Below, piece after piece: positions 1-9,379 of a stretch of DNA of 24,140 bases; within the stretch, counting starts at the first letter, position 1, and each line of letters opens with the position of its first letter. The position numbers and the translations under genes are program-made. Below the pieces are notes generated by a model. That model had not been told where the DNA came from and did no database searches. It saw only the letters and a program-made list of their open reading frames with translations. The DNA is from Apostichopus californicus. Lineage: Eukaryota; Echinodermata; Holothuroidea; Aspidochirotida; Stichopodidae. The stretch lies in contig JAIPMN010006606.1 of assembly GCA_020650975.1 (NCBI GenBank), forward strand, positions 1-24,140, given 5' to 3'.

Positions 1-208
1 GCTGACCTTTTATGCCTCAAATTTTTTGTGTACAATTTTTCTTGACCTCGATTTTCAAATTACTAATCATACTTTGCTAACACGATAAGACGTTATTATA
101 GTATTTAATATTTAGGCAACGACCGCTCGAGTCAAAACCTCTTTTTTTTGCAAACAACACTGAACACAAGATTTTAAATATCTTGCAGATAAAAGCATTC
201 ATTATGCC
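1..208. other. AT-rich sequence, nothing recognised
   Basis: No exon, RNA gene or repeat structure is visible. The stretch ends at the left target-site duplication (TATGTTAT) of the MITE that follows. Confidence 0.6.
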
Positions 209-216
209 TATGTTAT
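209..216. repeat. Target-site duplication, left copy (TATGTTAT)
   Basis: Identical to 895-902 and directly abutting the terminal inverted repeat of the 678-bp MITE. Confidence 0.9.
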
Positions 217-894
217 CAGGCGCGTAGCCAAGGGGGGTGTTTTGGGTGTTCAAACACCCCCATGGCCCAAGTGCCCCCAAAATATATATGCAGAAAACAC
301 CAGTGACTTGGAGAGATACGCTAGTGATAATTATCGCACCCTCCTCCGGGCCTCACTAATGGGATTTTAGCTTTACTTTTAGTGAGACTCTAAGAGAACC
401 AAATACCAAATATGCCAAAATCAATGATGCGAGAGTACCGTTAACTCTTTGGGTTCCCAGTTTGCTTGTCAACAGACTTCTACTGTCCAAACGAAGGGGA
501 ACTCTATAGGTCCGCAATTCCCTTGATCTTTTTATCTCTGATTCCCCAAATTATCCTTCTTACAGTTCAAACTTTTGAGTTGAAGTTGAACCTAGTTGCT
601 TGTAAATTATATATATTGAGAAAAGTATCTCTTTAGGTTCGCATTTTCCTTGCATCAATAATTGAGTATATATAGGATTACATTTTTCTGATGTGAATAG
701 AATTATTCCACAAAATAATTATCAATATTCTCTTGCATGATTTGAGCTCAAACATTGCACCATTTTGCATCTAGAGGCCTTAAAATTCCATTTTTTCGCC
801 AAAGGGGAGGGGGACACCCCCTCCCCTTAGACGCCTCCCCCATGTCAGTTTCCAGCAAAACACCCCCCATGAACAAATCCTGGCTACGCGCCTG
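217..894. mobile_element. Non-autonomous hAT-like DNA transposon (MITE), 678 bp
   Basis: The element starts CAGGCGCGTAGCCA at 217-230 and ends with its exact reverse complement at 881-894, a perfect 14-bp terminal inverted repeat. It is flanked on both sides by the identical 8-bp direct repeat TATGTTAT (209-216 and 895-902), which is the target-site duplication. Eight-bp duplications and ends beginning CAGGG/CAGGC are typical of the hAT superfamily. Just inside the left end is a small hairpin, GGGTGTT-CA-AACACCC (244-259); a GGGGGGTGTTTTG block appears near both ends. There is no transposase reading frame, so it would depend on an autonomous relative for movement. The perfect ends and duplication suggest a fairly recent insertion. 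Its right half (about 751-850) resembles the right halves of the other MITEs in this window. Confidence 0.9.
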
Positions 895-902
895 TATGTT
901 AT
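895..902. repeat. Target-site duplication, right copy (TATGTTAT)
   Basis: Identical to 209-216. It abuts the right end (GCGCCTG) of the 678-bp MITE. Confidence 0.9.
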
Positions 903-916
903 AAATATTTAAGTCA

Positions 917-1050
917 TACTAAAACCATTTTGCATTTCAGCCCTTCTTCGAAAGCAAAAATTGTCCACCCCTCCCTTTAGACCCACCCCCAGGACGGCGA
1001 TCACTCATGCCTGGCGCCCCCCCTATTGGAAAATCCTGGATACGCCCCTG
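917..1050. mobile_element. Right-end fragment of a related hAT-like MITE
   Basis: The stretch ends TCCTGGATACGCCCCTG, which reads CAGGGGCGTATCCAGGA on the other strand, a typical hAT-type end. Its inside (AAACCATTTTGCAT, then CCCTCCCTTTAGACCCACCCCC) matches the corresponding part of the neighbouring complete element. The matching left end is not found between the neighbouring MITE and this point. Either it was lost, or the complete MITE at 217-894 inserted into this older copy and the old left end lies before the window. I saw no target duplication partner for the flank AGCTAGGT. Confidence 0.7.
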
Positions 1051-2188
1051 AGCTAGGTCCTGGTAGTCTTATTGACCTGCTCGGATCATTGGAAATAACA
1101 TCACGTTTTTTATTTGTTTAAAAATTTGAGAGATTTCAAGTGATTCATACAGTGCAGTGGTAAACTATAAAGCAAACACTTTATGAAGAATTTTTGGCTG
1201 AATTCCAGCAGAACCATGATAACAAAATTTTTGTTATTAAATTTCTGTTGCCTGAAATGAGGAGGGGAAGCAGTGTATACAAGTTTCTTTTTCATGTTAA
1301 GTATTCAATTACCCCCCCCCCCCACCCCGAACTATGCCTTTGCTTTGTCATGAACTGAGAGATGTTACTCTACAGTAGCCTTTGTTTCTGTTTTGCTGAT
1401 TATTGTCGTAGAAAATTAAGACCTGTCTGAGAAGCAAACGAGGAAAAGCAGATATACTTTAAGTTGCTTATGAATATTTTATTTTAGGGAGTGCTCGGCG
1501 ATAAATTTCTCGGCTTTGGTCGCAAGTGTTTGTAGATTTTGTAATCAGTTTCCAACATTCAAAATAAAAGTCTGTTTTGTGTCACAGAATAGCAATAAAT
1601 GAAAATAACATGCAAAATAATATATTTATAATAATTGAATTGGTGTCAAAACATCAATAATGTTGCATTTTCAATCTTGAATTTACTGTAATTACTTTCA
1701 GCAGTCATGCACGAGTGATAAAACATTGGCCACTGGTAAATGTTAATATTTGCAATCGTCTAGATACGTTACTGTACAGTAGCTGGAGTGTAACAGGATG
1801 AGCTCGATAAGCTGTAATTATTTATCTTAATTAATTAATTAAATAATTTATAAGATTTATTCAGCATTTCCTTCTGCGTTATGCTGCAATCTGCACTTGC
1901 ATTTAACTTGTGAGTATTTGTCCCGATTGATGCCAAAATATCCTTAACCGTTATGCAGGCAAAAGAAGATCAAATCTTCCTGAACAGTGCTGCTCAATTG
2001 GTTATTGGCCGATGAATACTTTGTAATTACGTTCTCAAGTGTTCGTTGTGCAGACTTCTGTTGTATTGGTATGATTGTGGCACTGCTATTAAGTTATGTA
2101 ACTAGCAGATTAATCTTCCACACTCGAAATTACAGTCACTTTTAATACGTTGAACTTTGAAGACAATCTACAACTTACAGCACTCAGT
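1051..2188. other. Non-coding stretch, simple-sequence features only
   Basis: No exon is supported. The stretch contains a run of 12 C at 1312-1323 and the AT-only palindrome (TTAA)4 at 1829-1844. A short acceptor-like ATTTTATTTTAG near 1490 is followed by an open stretch but has no usable donor and no recognisable protein pattern. Confidence 0.55.
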
Positions 2189-2196
2189 GGTTACAT
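2189..2196. repeat. Target-site duplication, left copy (GGTTACAT)
   Basis: Identical to 2573-2580 and directly abutting the left inverted repeat. Confidence 0.9.
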
Positions 2197-2572
2197 CAGT
2201 GGCCTTGCCAAGGGGTGGCCAGGGGGCACCTGCCATCCCAAAATAAAATCGTGCCCCCCAGGTGCCTTCCAGATCTGATTTGTAACTGTAAAAAAAAAAA
2301 AATTCTCAAACAAAAACTATATCTGCCTCAATTAAAAACATAAATATCGGACAGACTAAGCCGAAAAAGTTGCAAAATATAGCACCAGATTACATCTAAG
2401 GACCCAGAATTAAGGACCCAGAATTAAGAAAAAACATTCTCATAGGAGAGGGATACACCTCCTCCCCCTTAGACCCCTCCCCAGGATGGCATTCACAAAT
2501 AAACATTGTACCCCCCTAATTAAGTGCTTTTGCCCCCCCCCCCCATGATTGAAATGTCTGGCAAAGCCACTG
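2197..2572. mobile_element. Non-autonomous hAT-like MITE, 376 bp
   Basis: The terminal inverted repeats are CAGTGGCCTTGCCA (2197-2210) and, on the other strand of 2559-2572, CAGTGGCTTTGCCA (13 of 14 identical). The 8-bp direct repeat GGTTACAT abuts both ends (2189-2196 and 2573-2580). There is no transposase frame. Inside are a 14-bp tandem duplication (AAGGACCCAGAATT at 2398-2411 and 2412-2425), a run of 12 C at 2533-2544 and the pyrimidine-rich module CTCCCCCTTAGACCCCTCCCC shared with the other MITEs here. The ends differ by several bases from those of the 217-894 element, so this is a separate subfamily of the same hAT-like group. Confidence 0.9.
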
Positions 2573-2580
2573 GGTTACAT
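2573..2580. repeat. Target-site duplication, right copy (GGTTACAT)
   Basis: Identical to 2189-2196 and directly abutting the right inverted repeat. Confidence 0.9.
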
Positions 2581-3492
2581 ACACAAATGTTACCAAAGTT
2601 GATTGACTCATGTGTTCATCTTTATTAATATACAAATGTACAGGCTGACTGTGAGTGTTATTTAGAGTTATACAGCATGACAGGAGAACTTCAAGCAGAT
2701 CTATGGTACCATACCACAATGTTTCAATAACATTATTTGTAGTGCAAATTGTGTAATGTTTCTACTTCATTTGCCACCACTACCAAGTTGTCTTTGCTCA
2801 TTGGCAATCAACTTGTGACCAGATCTTGAAGCAAATAACTTTTTCATTTGTTTTTTAAGTTCATGAACTTCAAAGTACTCTGAGGAAGTGCACCAGTAAA
2901 GGATTGTAGACATGTGCAGTAATTTTGTATTCCAGAACCTTAACTCTGACTTGAGATTTGACGATAATTCGTACCATTTTGTTGCCAGGTTTTCATGTTT
3001 TAGTTTAAATTTAAAAATCCAGAAATGTCACAAAGGTGTCTGGGACATGCCAGGGAAAAAACCTAATAAAAGTCTGCACTTTCTCCATAATATTTCCTGG
3101 TTCGTTTCAAATATGACATTTATGCAGAGAAGTTGTAATAAATCAGTATTTTGCACTTTATTTTGGCGACATTGAATATTACTTTTTTTTAATGTGTTCG
3201 TAATTGCTTCTAAAAATAGCTTACTGTCCCAAGAGAATCCGTTTTATTTCCCAGTTTTCAAACAGATCCACAGTTGTTATCATGACAACTCTCTCCCAAC
3301 TAGCAAATTCTGTAGCACAGTGTTTTTCTCTCGTTTACGTGAAGGCACACTAAAAGGAGTACTGGAATGGGGATGTACACCCTCTCCCCCTCCACCCTCT
3401 CCCCCCTGTTGTACCAAACATAAAAAAATTAAAATCTTGTATGTGTACCTAAATTGACATAAACCAGTGATAGCTCCTAGCTTTCACAGAAT
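2581..3492. other. Non-coding stretch, nothing recognised
   Basis: The open frames here are short, AT-rich and composition-driven, with no family motif and no splice context. A C-rich patch at about 3378-3410 resembles eroded MITE sequence but has no ends. Confidence 0.5.
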
Positions 3493-3572
3493 ATAAAAAT
3501 TGTAATAAATAAAGAAAAAGAAAAAGAAATACATAAAGAAAAAGAAATAAAAATTGTAATAAATAAAGAAAA
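3493..3572. repeat. A-rich direct repeat, 26-bp unit at 54-bp spacing
   Basis: The 26-base word starting ATAAAAATTGTAATAAATAA occurs at 3493-3518 and again, identical, at 3547-3572. The space between is filled with AAAGAAAAAG-type purine repeats. It looks like a local slippage or unequal-exchange duplication; no function is implied. Confidence 0.8.
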
Positions 3573-4236
3573 CCAGAAATATAGAAATTGAAGGACATGG
3601 GGTTCAATGATGTCATATTTAGACTTGATCAAGCCAGCAGCTTTTTATGTGACAAAGCACAAAATATGTGATAGCCTCCCAGCTACCCTACCAGCTTTGA
3701 CTTGGTATGACCAGCACACTGCAGGTAATTAATATAAGAATAGCCCTTGACTGTACTATATACTGAAATATATACTCCCATATAGCACATCACAAGACTA
3801 TATGGCCTCCTCAGCTGTATGGAAGGAATTAAGAAGGTCATGGGAAGGGCAGAAATTCTCTACTTACTAGTAACTTTCAAATATATAATATCAAATGAAG
3901 CGGTTTTTCTATCTGGAATTTTTCTTTTTAATAAAGTATACCATCTCAATGTACATGTGTACTGAGTACCTCCTTTAAGTGAAAGTATAACTGTAGAGAG
4001 AATTATTTTTGGATAATGTTGAATAGCCTTTTGTTATCTGAATAGCTAAGACCCTACAAAGCCCTCAGGGTAAATAAACAGTTTTGCCTTCTCCCTTAAT
4101 ATATCCCAGCAAATTATTACCACCAGTGTGCAGCTTGAAGGATTTCAGGTAAAGACGAGCTGTTGCCTATTGAGAATCTTTTAATTCCAGCCCTGCATTA
4201 AGATCTTCCCTGCCTATAGCAAATACCACCCTAGTC

Positions 4237-4260
4237 CCCTGTTTTTGGCCAAAAACAGGG
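4237..4260. repeat. Perfect 24-bp palindrome
   Basis: The arm CCCTGTTTTTGG is followed immediately by its exact reverse complement with no spacer. It could extrude as a hairpin or be a binding site or a relic of a transposon end. There is nothing nearby to decide. Confidence 0.85.
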
Positions 4261-4498
4261 AACAATGAATATCTATCTACCCTATTTGTTCATGCTAGCC
4301 ATACTGCACGCTCCTCTGTTCAAATTCATGATGAAACACACAGAGTACTATTTCTGTGGTCAAGCCAAATTTGTCTTCACACACAGGAAAGTAGTACTGG
4401 CCATCAGAGCACAAGTTTGTGTTTACAATCATATGGTGGCTGGTCAATTAATTAGGTGCACTCAGGGATGAATCCTAATGCTAGTACTTGGGATAGTT

Positions 4499-4572
4499 TG
4501 TGCTATCAAGTAGCAACTTGCTACTTGGGATTGCTACTTGCTGCTTGGGATTGTGCTATCAAATAGCAACTT
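4499..4572. repeat. Cluster of short direct repeats (TGTGCTATCAA / GCTACTTGGGATT)
   Basis: TGTGCTATCAAGTAGCAACTT at 4499-4519 recurs at 4552-4572 with one change. Between them GCTACTTGGGATT and GCTGCTTGGGATT occur in tandem. TAGCAAC and GCTACTTG also make short inverted matches, so the block can fold on itself. Confidence 0.75.
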
Positions 4573-4742
4573 ATTCATGCCCATGGAAATTTGAGGACTG
4601 TTTTTCTATAGGCAGGCTTGACCGTCATGTGTATACACCAACTTTCGCGGATTACAGATGTAAATATGTCAAATAACGTCTGTGTCAGGACCACAACAAG
4701 ACATGAAAACAAACACACTTAAGAGTTTGCAATGTATCAAAG

Positions 4743-5028
4743 TCAATTAACTATATCATTAACTACAAAGCCTTTTAACAAAGGCATGCTGCAATTCCTA
4801 TCGTCCTTTTGAGGATCCTGGTGGTTGTATAGCACATCAGTGGTGCCCTCTCTCTTAGGCATCTCTCTTAGGCACCGCTCTAGCAGTTTAGTGATGGGTC
4901 CATTCCATGTGGTGATGACCTCAGCCTCGCGTACATAACTTGATACCATGGATACCGAGATCCAAATATTCAATCGGATAATTAAGAGAGCTTTTGGCAG
5001 CTGTAGCGTGTCCTCTCACAAAAGTAAC
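4743..5028 (-). other. Unexplained minus-strand open frame, about 95 codons
   Basis: The frame is open from the stop near 5028 down to the stop at 4743. It contains a mixed, protein-like segment (VREAEVITTWNGPITKLLER, then a Lys/Arg/Glu-rich part). An 11-bp tandem duplication (TCTCTTAGGCA at 4851-4861 and 4862-4872 on the plus strand) lies inside it, as expected of drifting DNA. There is no convincing start codon, no splice-site pair and no family I recognise. It could be a relic of a coding sequence or chance; I favour chance or relic over a live gene. Confidence 0.2.
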
Positions 5029-6088
5029 ATAAATGTGTCATAGTGCTTGCTTCAAGATGTGCAAGGAGGTAAGTGATGCTTGGTGCTACTAAAATTCAAC
5101 AAACCCGAAGTTAAAATTTAGTTTGAATGTAAGTAAAGGTGGAAAGAAAAAAAAAACAGTTTAATATAAGTGAACCATTATACAGTGCACAGAGTTCAAC
5201 GTAGTAGCATCGTATATAGTAATGGTACATTTTGAAACGATTACGTTTGTCACAATTCTGCTGCTGTCGTAAAGTAAAGATTATGTAAAGTACCAGAAAA
5301 CATGACAACTTTACCATTAGCCCATCAAAATATACATAATATAATTTTGCAAAATGAAAAGCAAAGAAAAAGAAAAAAAAAAGAGAAAAATCTGGTAGTA
5401 CATAGGCCTATCTATTGCAAAGTGCCTGTGTAGCCAAATGAATAATAAAAGTCAGCTGGCCTAACATTTCAACCATCACAGGATCTTTGAAACGAAGAAA
5501 AGTCATTGAATTTGAGGGACATAAAACATTTTGGATGAAGCAAAAACACCACAAAATGTGTTTTAACCACATTGAGATCTCTGTAGTAAGGTGATTCTAA
5601 TTGGGTGCAAATTTAATATACCAGGATTATATAGAAATATTGTCACATTTAGTTACAGTGATAATACCAATGCAAAATTCAGCTTTGTGTTGTGTTTGGT
5701 TTTGGAGATCTGGTGGTTGAAACTCCTGCTGTGAAGTTAGCTAGAAAAATTTCAGATGAGAGTCTGAAGCAAAGCGAATGCATAGCAGCAGACTGAGTAA
5801 TAGAGAGCTTAACTATATATCTGTAAATTGAAATGATGTTGGGGAATTAGAGGAATTATTAATACTGTTTTAATATATAGATGCAGCATATATTAGAAGT
5901 TGTTCATTTCAGCAAGAGGAATGGAAATTCAGTTTCAGCAAATTGAGCATAAAATTTTCTAAAACTTCCTGTCCTTGAGTTGATAGCCTATTAAGCACAA
6001 GCAGTAATTTTATAAATAATTTGAACCATGGATGCTAGAAAATGTTGTCTGGCAAATGTTGAATTAACACCTGTAGATAAATGTCCGA
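5029..6088. other. Non-coding stretch, nothing recognised
   Basis: AT-rich with A-rich runs (5145-5156, 5364-5392). No exon with splice sites and no inverted-repeat element was found. Confidence 0.5.
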
Positions 6089-6376
6089 ATATAATAATAA
6101 TTATAAATGAGACTTATATAGCGCCAAATCAGTGGACAAAAGTCACTGTTGAAGGAGCTTTACAAAGAAAGCAAATTAATTTACAAAAGAAGAAGTGAAA
6201 CGATGGGTCTTAAGTAGACTTTTGAAAGTAGAAAGTTTATAGCATGTTAGAATGTGATCTGGTAACTTGTTCCATAGATAAGAGCCAGAGTATTTGAAGC
6301 TTCTGTAACCATAGGTCTTCAAGTGTAGTTTAGGAACAGTTAAATACAGTTTGTTGGAGGAACGAATATGGATATT
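6089..6376 (-). mobile_element. Non-LTR retrotransposon (LINE) 3' end with C-terminal pol relic
   Basis: On the minus strand, 6376 to 6176 is open for 66 codons and ends in TAA. It reads through LHLKTYGYRSF, then YLWNKLPDHI, then LSTFKSLLKTHRF. The order R-S-F ... LWN-LP ... FKS-LKTH-F is the extreme C-terminus of the reverse-transcriptase protein in CR1/L2/Jockey-like LINEs, known to me from animal genomes. Downstream on the same strand come TTTGTAAAGCTCC, GGCGCTATATAAGT and an AT-trinucleotide tail (plus-strand 6090-6103), which is a typical LINE 3' UTR with a microsatellite tail. The rest of the element is missing, as expected for a 5'-truncated copy. I cannot assign the exact clade. Confidence 0.75.
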
Positions 6377-8079
6377 TTAAAGAACCAATTTAAGCAGAAT
6401 TTTGGTCATGATATGTTATAGTCCAAGAAAACAGTTTAGCGCTAGTAATAATTTCCATAGCTATTTTAGTTTTCATGTGATATTCACCTTTAAAATATAA
6501 CAAATCTCAGGATGCTCCTTTAAGGCTAAATTATTAATGACATAGGCTCCTCAGTGCAGTCCTAAAATTAATGTTATCCCGTGGTTTATAAATTCTAATA
6601 ACTCACCCAAAACATGTTCTTTTAACTTAATTCATCAGCGACAGAGCCCCCCCCCCCCCGCCCCTTGGATTAGAATCAACATCACTTATCATTGACAAAC
6701 TTGTAATATATAATCAACATGTGGCCGTTTGGGGTCATCAAAGTTATATGTTTTGTCATGGTGCTTTGTGTTACATAGATCTGAGGTGCTGACCCATAGT
6801 CTGTGTATTAGACTGTATATAGACCAGTCACTTTAATTCACAAATGTCAGCTGCTTTAAAGGGCTTTCTCAAAAATTGCTTAAAGGGGCTTTTCTCAAAA
6901 CTTGAACTTACATAAATACATCCAGGGTCTGAAAGCAATATTTCTCAATGGTCTACAACATATCAAAATGATATTTTATGCTTAAAGTCATCTTTTAAGC
7001 TATATCGGACTTAATGTGCCTGGGATTCAAGTACATCCTAGATAAAACAATACAAAACATCACCTGACTCTAAAAATGGAAAAACTATCCAGGCACTCAA
7101 GTTTTTATTTTTTACTTGCATCAACAAGCATTTTATCCCTATTTTGTACTTTTCATGTGAAATTATGTTACTTTTCAGGATCTTTTATGACATCTCCATT
7201 TAATTCTCATAACATTTTGGTCAAAAGTTACCAAAATCGATCAACAGGCAAAAAAAGTCTGCTTCTAACCCCCCCCCCCCACTCCCTTTTTCTTGGCTCG
7301 TAAATCTCTATAAGTGTCTGTCACAAATGTGAGAGATAAAGATGATTGATGGGAATTTGTTGAAGAAAAGGTTGCAACATATCATTCATGTTCCTCCCTG
7401 AGTTGTTCCACAACCCCCTTTATGACCACTGGAAATTCTTTTGGGGAATAAATTAGGCCCTGACAGAAATGATTTAGTGTGACCTTTGACCTTGTCACAG
7501 GATAAATATATAAAAACATATACAGCAAAAATATGGAATACATTTCCTTAGCAGGTGTAATGAGGTGTGATATATATTTGGGAAATCCACAAAATTGTTC
7601 TTTTTTTAGCTTCTAAGGATTGATGTAGAATAGCTATTCCTCATGTCCTTAGACTTCCCCTCCCCTTCCCCCATGAGAGCATCTTTTTGAGAGTTTAGGG
7701 GAGAGCCAAGGTAATGTTCCTATAATAGAATTTCCTTAGTGTCAAGATCTTTCTTCTCTGTTGATGACTTTGATATCTAGCTTGACACAAAATAGCCAAA
7801 GAGTTGGGTCAGGGTGGATGCAATTAATTTTCTAGAGGATATTTGAGCTGTAATTAGATACACCTGTTGTTTGAACCTGTCTGAGTTATCATACCTTGAG
7901 ATGGAGACAGTCACAAATATCTCATGTTGGTAGCAAACAGCAATATGTTTATATCAGGGATATGATACTGTCTGAGTACTAGCATTTTCTTGCATGGTTA
8001 ATATATCATTTCTGTCAAAACTTCTAAAAAAAAAGAGTTTTTTAAGTTATATTTTGCAATGCATGGTGATAACCTTACA
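6377..8079. other. Non-coding stretch with poly-C tracts
   Basis: Runs of 13 C at 6647-6659 and 12 C at 7269-7280. The open frame at 7076-7303 is Ser/Phe/Leu-rich with no motif and no donor. A pyrimidine stretch, CTTAGACTTCCCCTCCCCTTCCCCC near 7649, resembles the internal MITE module but has no ends. Confidence 0.5.
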
Positions 8080-8286
8080 ACCTATTGGAACGAAGTCCCA
8101 TTTCACTTTGTTGTGTGTGACTCTCCCTCCCTTTGTATTAAGTTCAAGAGACAACTTAAAACATTTCTGTTTGATTCCTAGTTTCTTTTTTTTCCACCCT
8201 TGGTTTCGATTTGTCTCTTTCCTACTTTGTAAAGGGCTTTGAAACACTGTATTAATATATAAATGTAATTTATTATTATTATTATT
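8080..8286 (+). mobile_element. Second LINE 3' end, decayed, with (TTA)n tail
   Basis: In the frame ending at the TAG at 8179-8181 the sequence reads YWNEVPFHF, then CDSPSLCI, then KFKRQLKTFLFDS. This follows the same pattern as the minus-strand copy at 6176-6376 (WN-LP ... S-FK--LKT-LF). After the stop come CTTTGTAAAGGGCTTTGAAACA, ATATATAAATG and a TTA/ATT microsatellite at 8268-8286, the same 3' UTR layout as the other copy. This makes it the truncated 3' end of a related LINE in the opposite orientation. It is non-functional. Confidence 0.65.
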
Positions 8287-8432
8287 CTGAGACCTACTGT
8301 AAGCCTATTCAGGTGTTACCTCCAGTAATAGTTATAAAGTATATAAAACAAACAGCAACGTTTAATACACCTACTGTTTTGTCCATATACCTCAGTGCTA
8401 ATTTTTCTATATTTTGATGTTCTTGATGCCCC

Positions 8433-8699
8433 TTGGACAACCAAGAGTTACCATTCAAATGGTTGTCGGAACTACAAATTTGGTTTTCCGATGGATGGAT
8501 GGATGAAGGCCTACCTCTAGTTTTGTTTTATGTTGGTACCTCCAAGGTTAATGGCGTATGATACGTCCAAGCTATCATTTTCCCTATTCAGGAGTATTTT
8601 AGTTTAATGGCATCTGAATTTTATGTAAACCACTAGCCAGCTGCTGGACAACCTCCAAAGTTGATTTTGGTTGTCCGAACAGAAATTTGGAAGACCAAT
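8433..8699. repeat. Two dispersed copies of a GGACAACC...GGTTGTC unit
   Basis: Copy one (8433-8490) reads TTGGACAACC, a spacer, TGGTTGTCGGAAC, then AAATTTGG. Copy two (8644-8699) reads CTGGACAACC, a spacer, TGGTTGTCCGAAC, then AAATTTGG. Within each copy GGACAACC and GGTTGTC(C/G) face each other and could form a stem. The 150 bases between the copies are not repeated. The origin is unknown; a relic of a mobile element with sub-terminal repeats is possible. Confidence 0.65.
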
Positions 8700-9345
8700 T
8701 AAAATTACCCGGCATGTATAGTTACATAGCAATATATATAGCAAAGATGAATCTAGCCTGTTTCAATGGTAACTAGGTCAAACAGTTTTAATTTTCACAT
8801 CTGCAATTTGTGCTTAGTAAACTGCTGCTTATAGAATAAAATTTTCATTCTTGACACAAACTTGGGATGCATCTTCCTATGAAACCACTAGACTATAGTA
8901 CTTTATTATATTGTTTACTTAATTCGCAAAGTTGCCACCATATCCAATCCAACAAAAAAAATAAATAAAATTGCATGAAAAGTAAAAGTAAAGCAAAAAC
9001 AACTAAAACATTACACATGTTTGATGTTTCCTTCAAGTTCACTGTTTGCTGTGAGGTTTCCATAAGTGTTTTCTCTCATTTTGCAAAACAAACAAATATT
9101 TTGAAGTTACCTTGGTGTCCATTTAAAAGTTAGTGTCCTGCTGTTTCAGAGGAATTCTGAGGCAATTTAAACACACCATAATAGAAAAGTTGGATGCCCC
9201 CTGCTTGATCTGTTATTTCGAGCACTGGTGTGTATTTTTGGGATAGTTATATGGTTGTTTGCTGGTACCAACGTAAACCATATTTGGATAAGGTTGAATG
9301 TTACTGGACACAAAACTTAATACCCCAAGTTTTATGAGAAATCCC

Positions 9346-9348
<3 letters not shown>
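8700..9348. other. Non-coding stretch, nothing recognised
   Basis: No open frame with splice sites and no repeat structure was seen. Confidence 0.5.

Positions 9349-9377
<29 letters not shown>
9349..9377. repeat. Poly(A) run of 29
   Basis: An uninterrupted A run. I looked for a retrotransposed sequence just upstream and did not recognise one, so simple slippage is as likely as a retroposon tail. Confidence 0.85.

Positions 9378-9379
<2 letters not shown>

Noticed and set aside
5001..5068. Candidate 68-nt exon (CAG acceptor at 5000, GTAAGT donor at 5069)
   Set aside because: All three plus-strand frames contain a stop.
5690..5796. Short plus-strand frame reading GDLVVETPAVKLARKISDES
   Set aside because: It looks protein-like but is about 40 codons long, lacks splice sites and has no recognised family; chance cannot be excluded.
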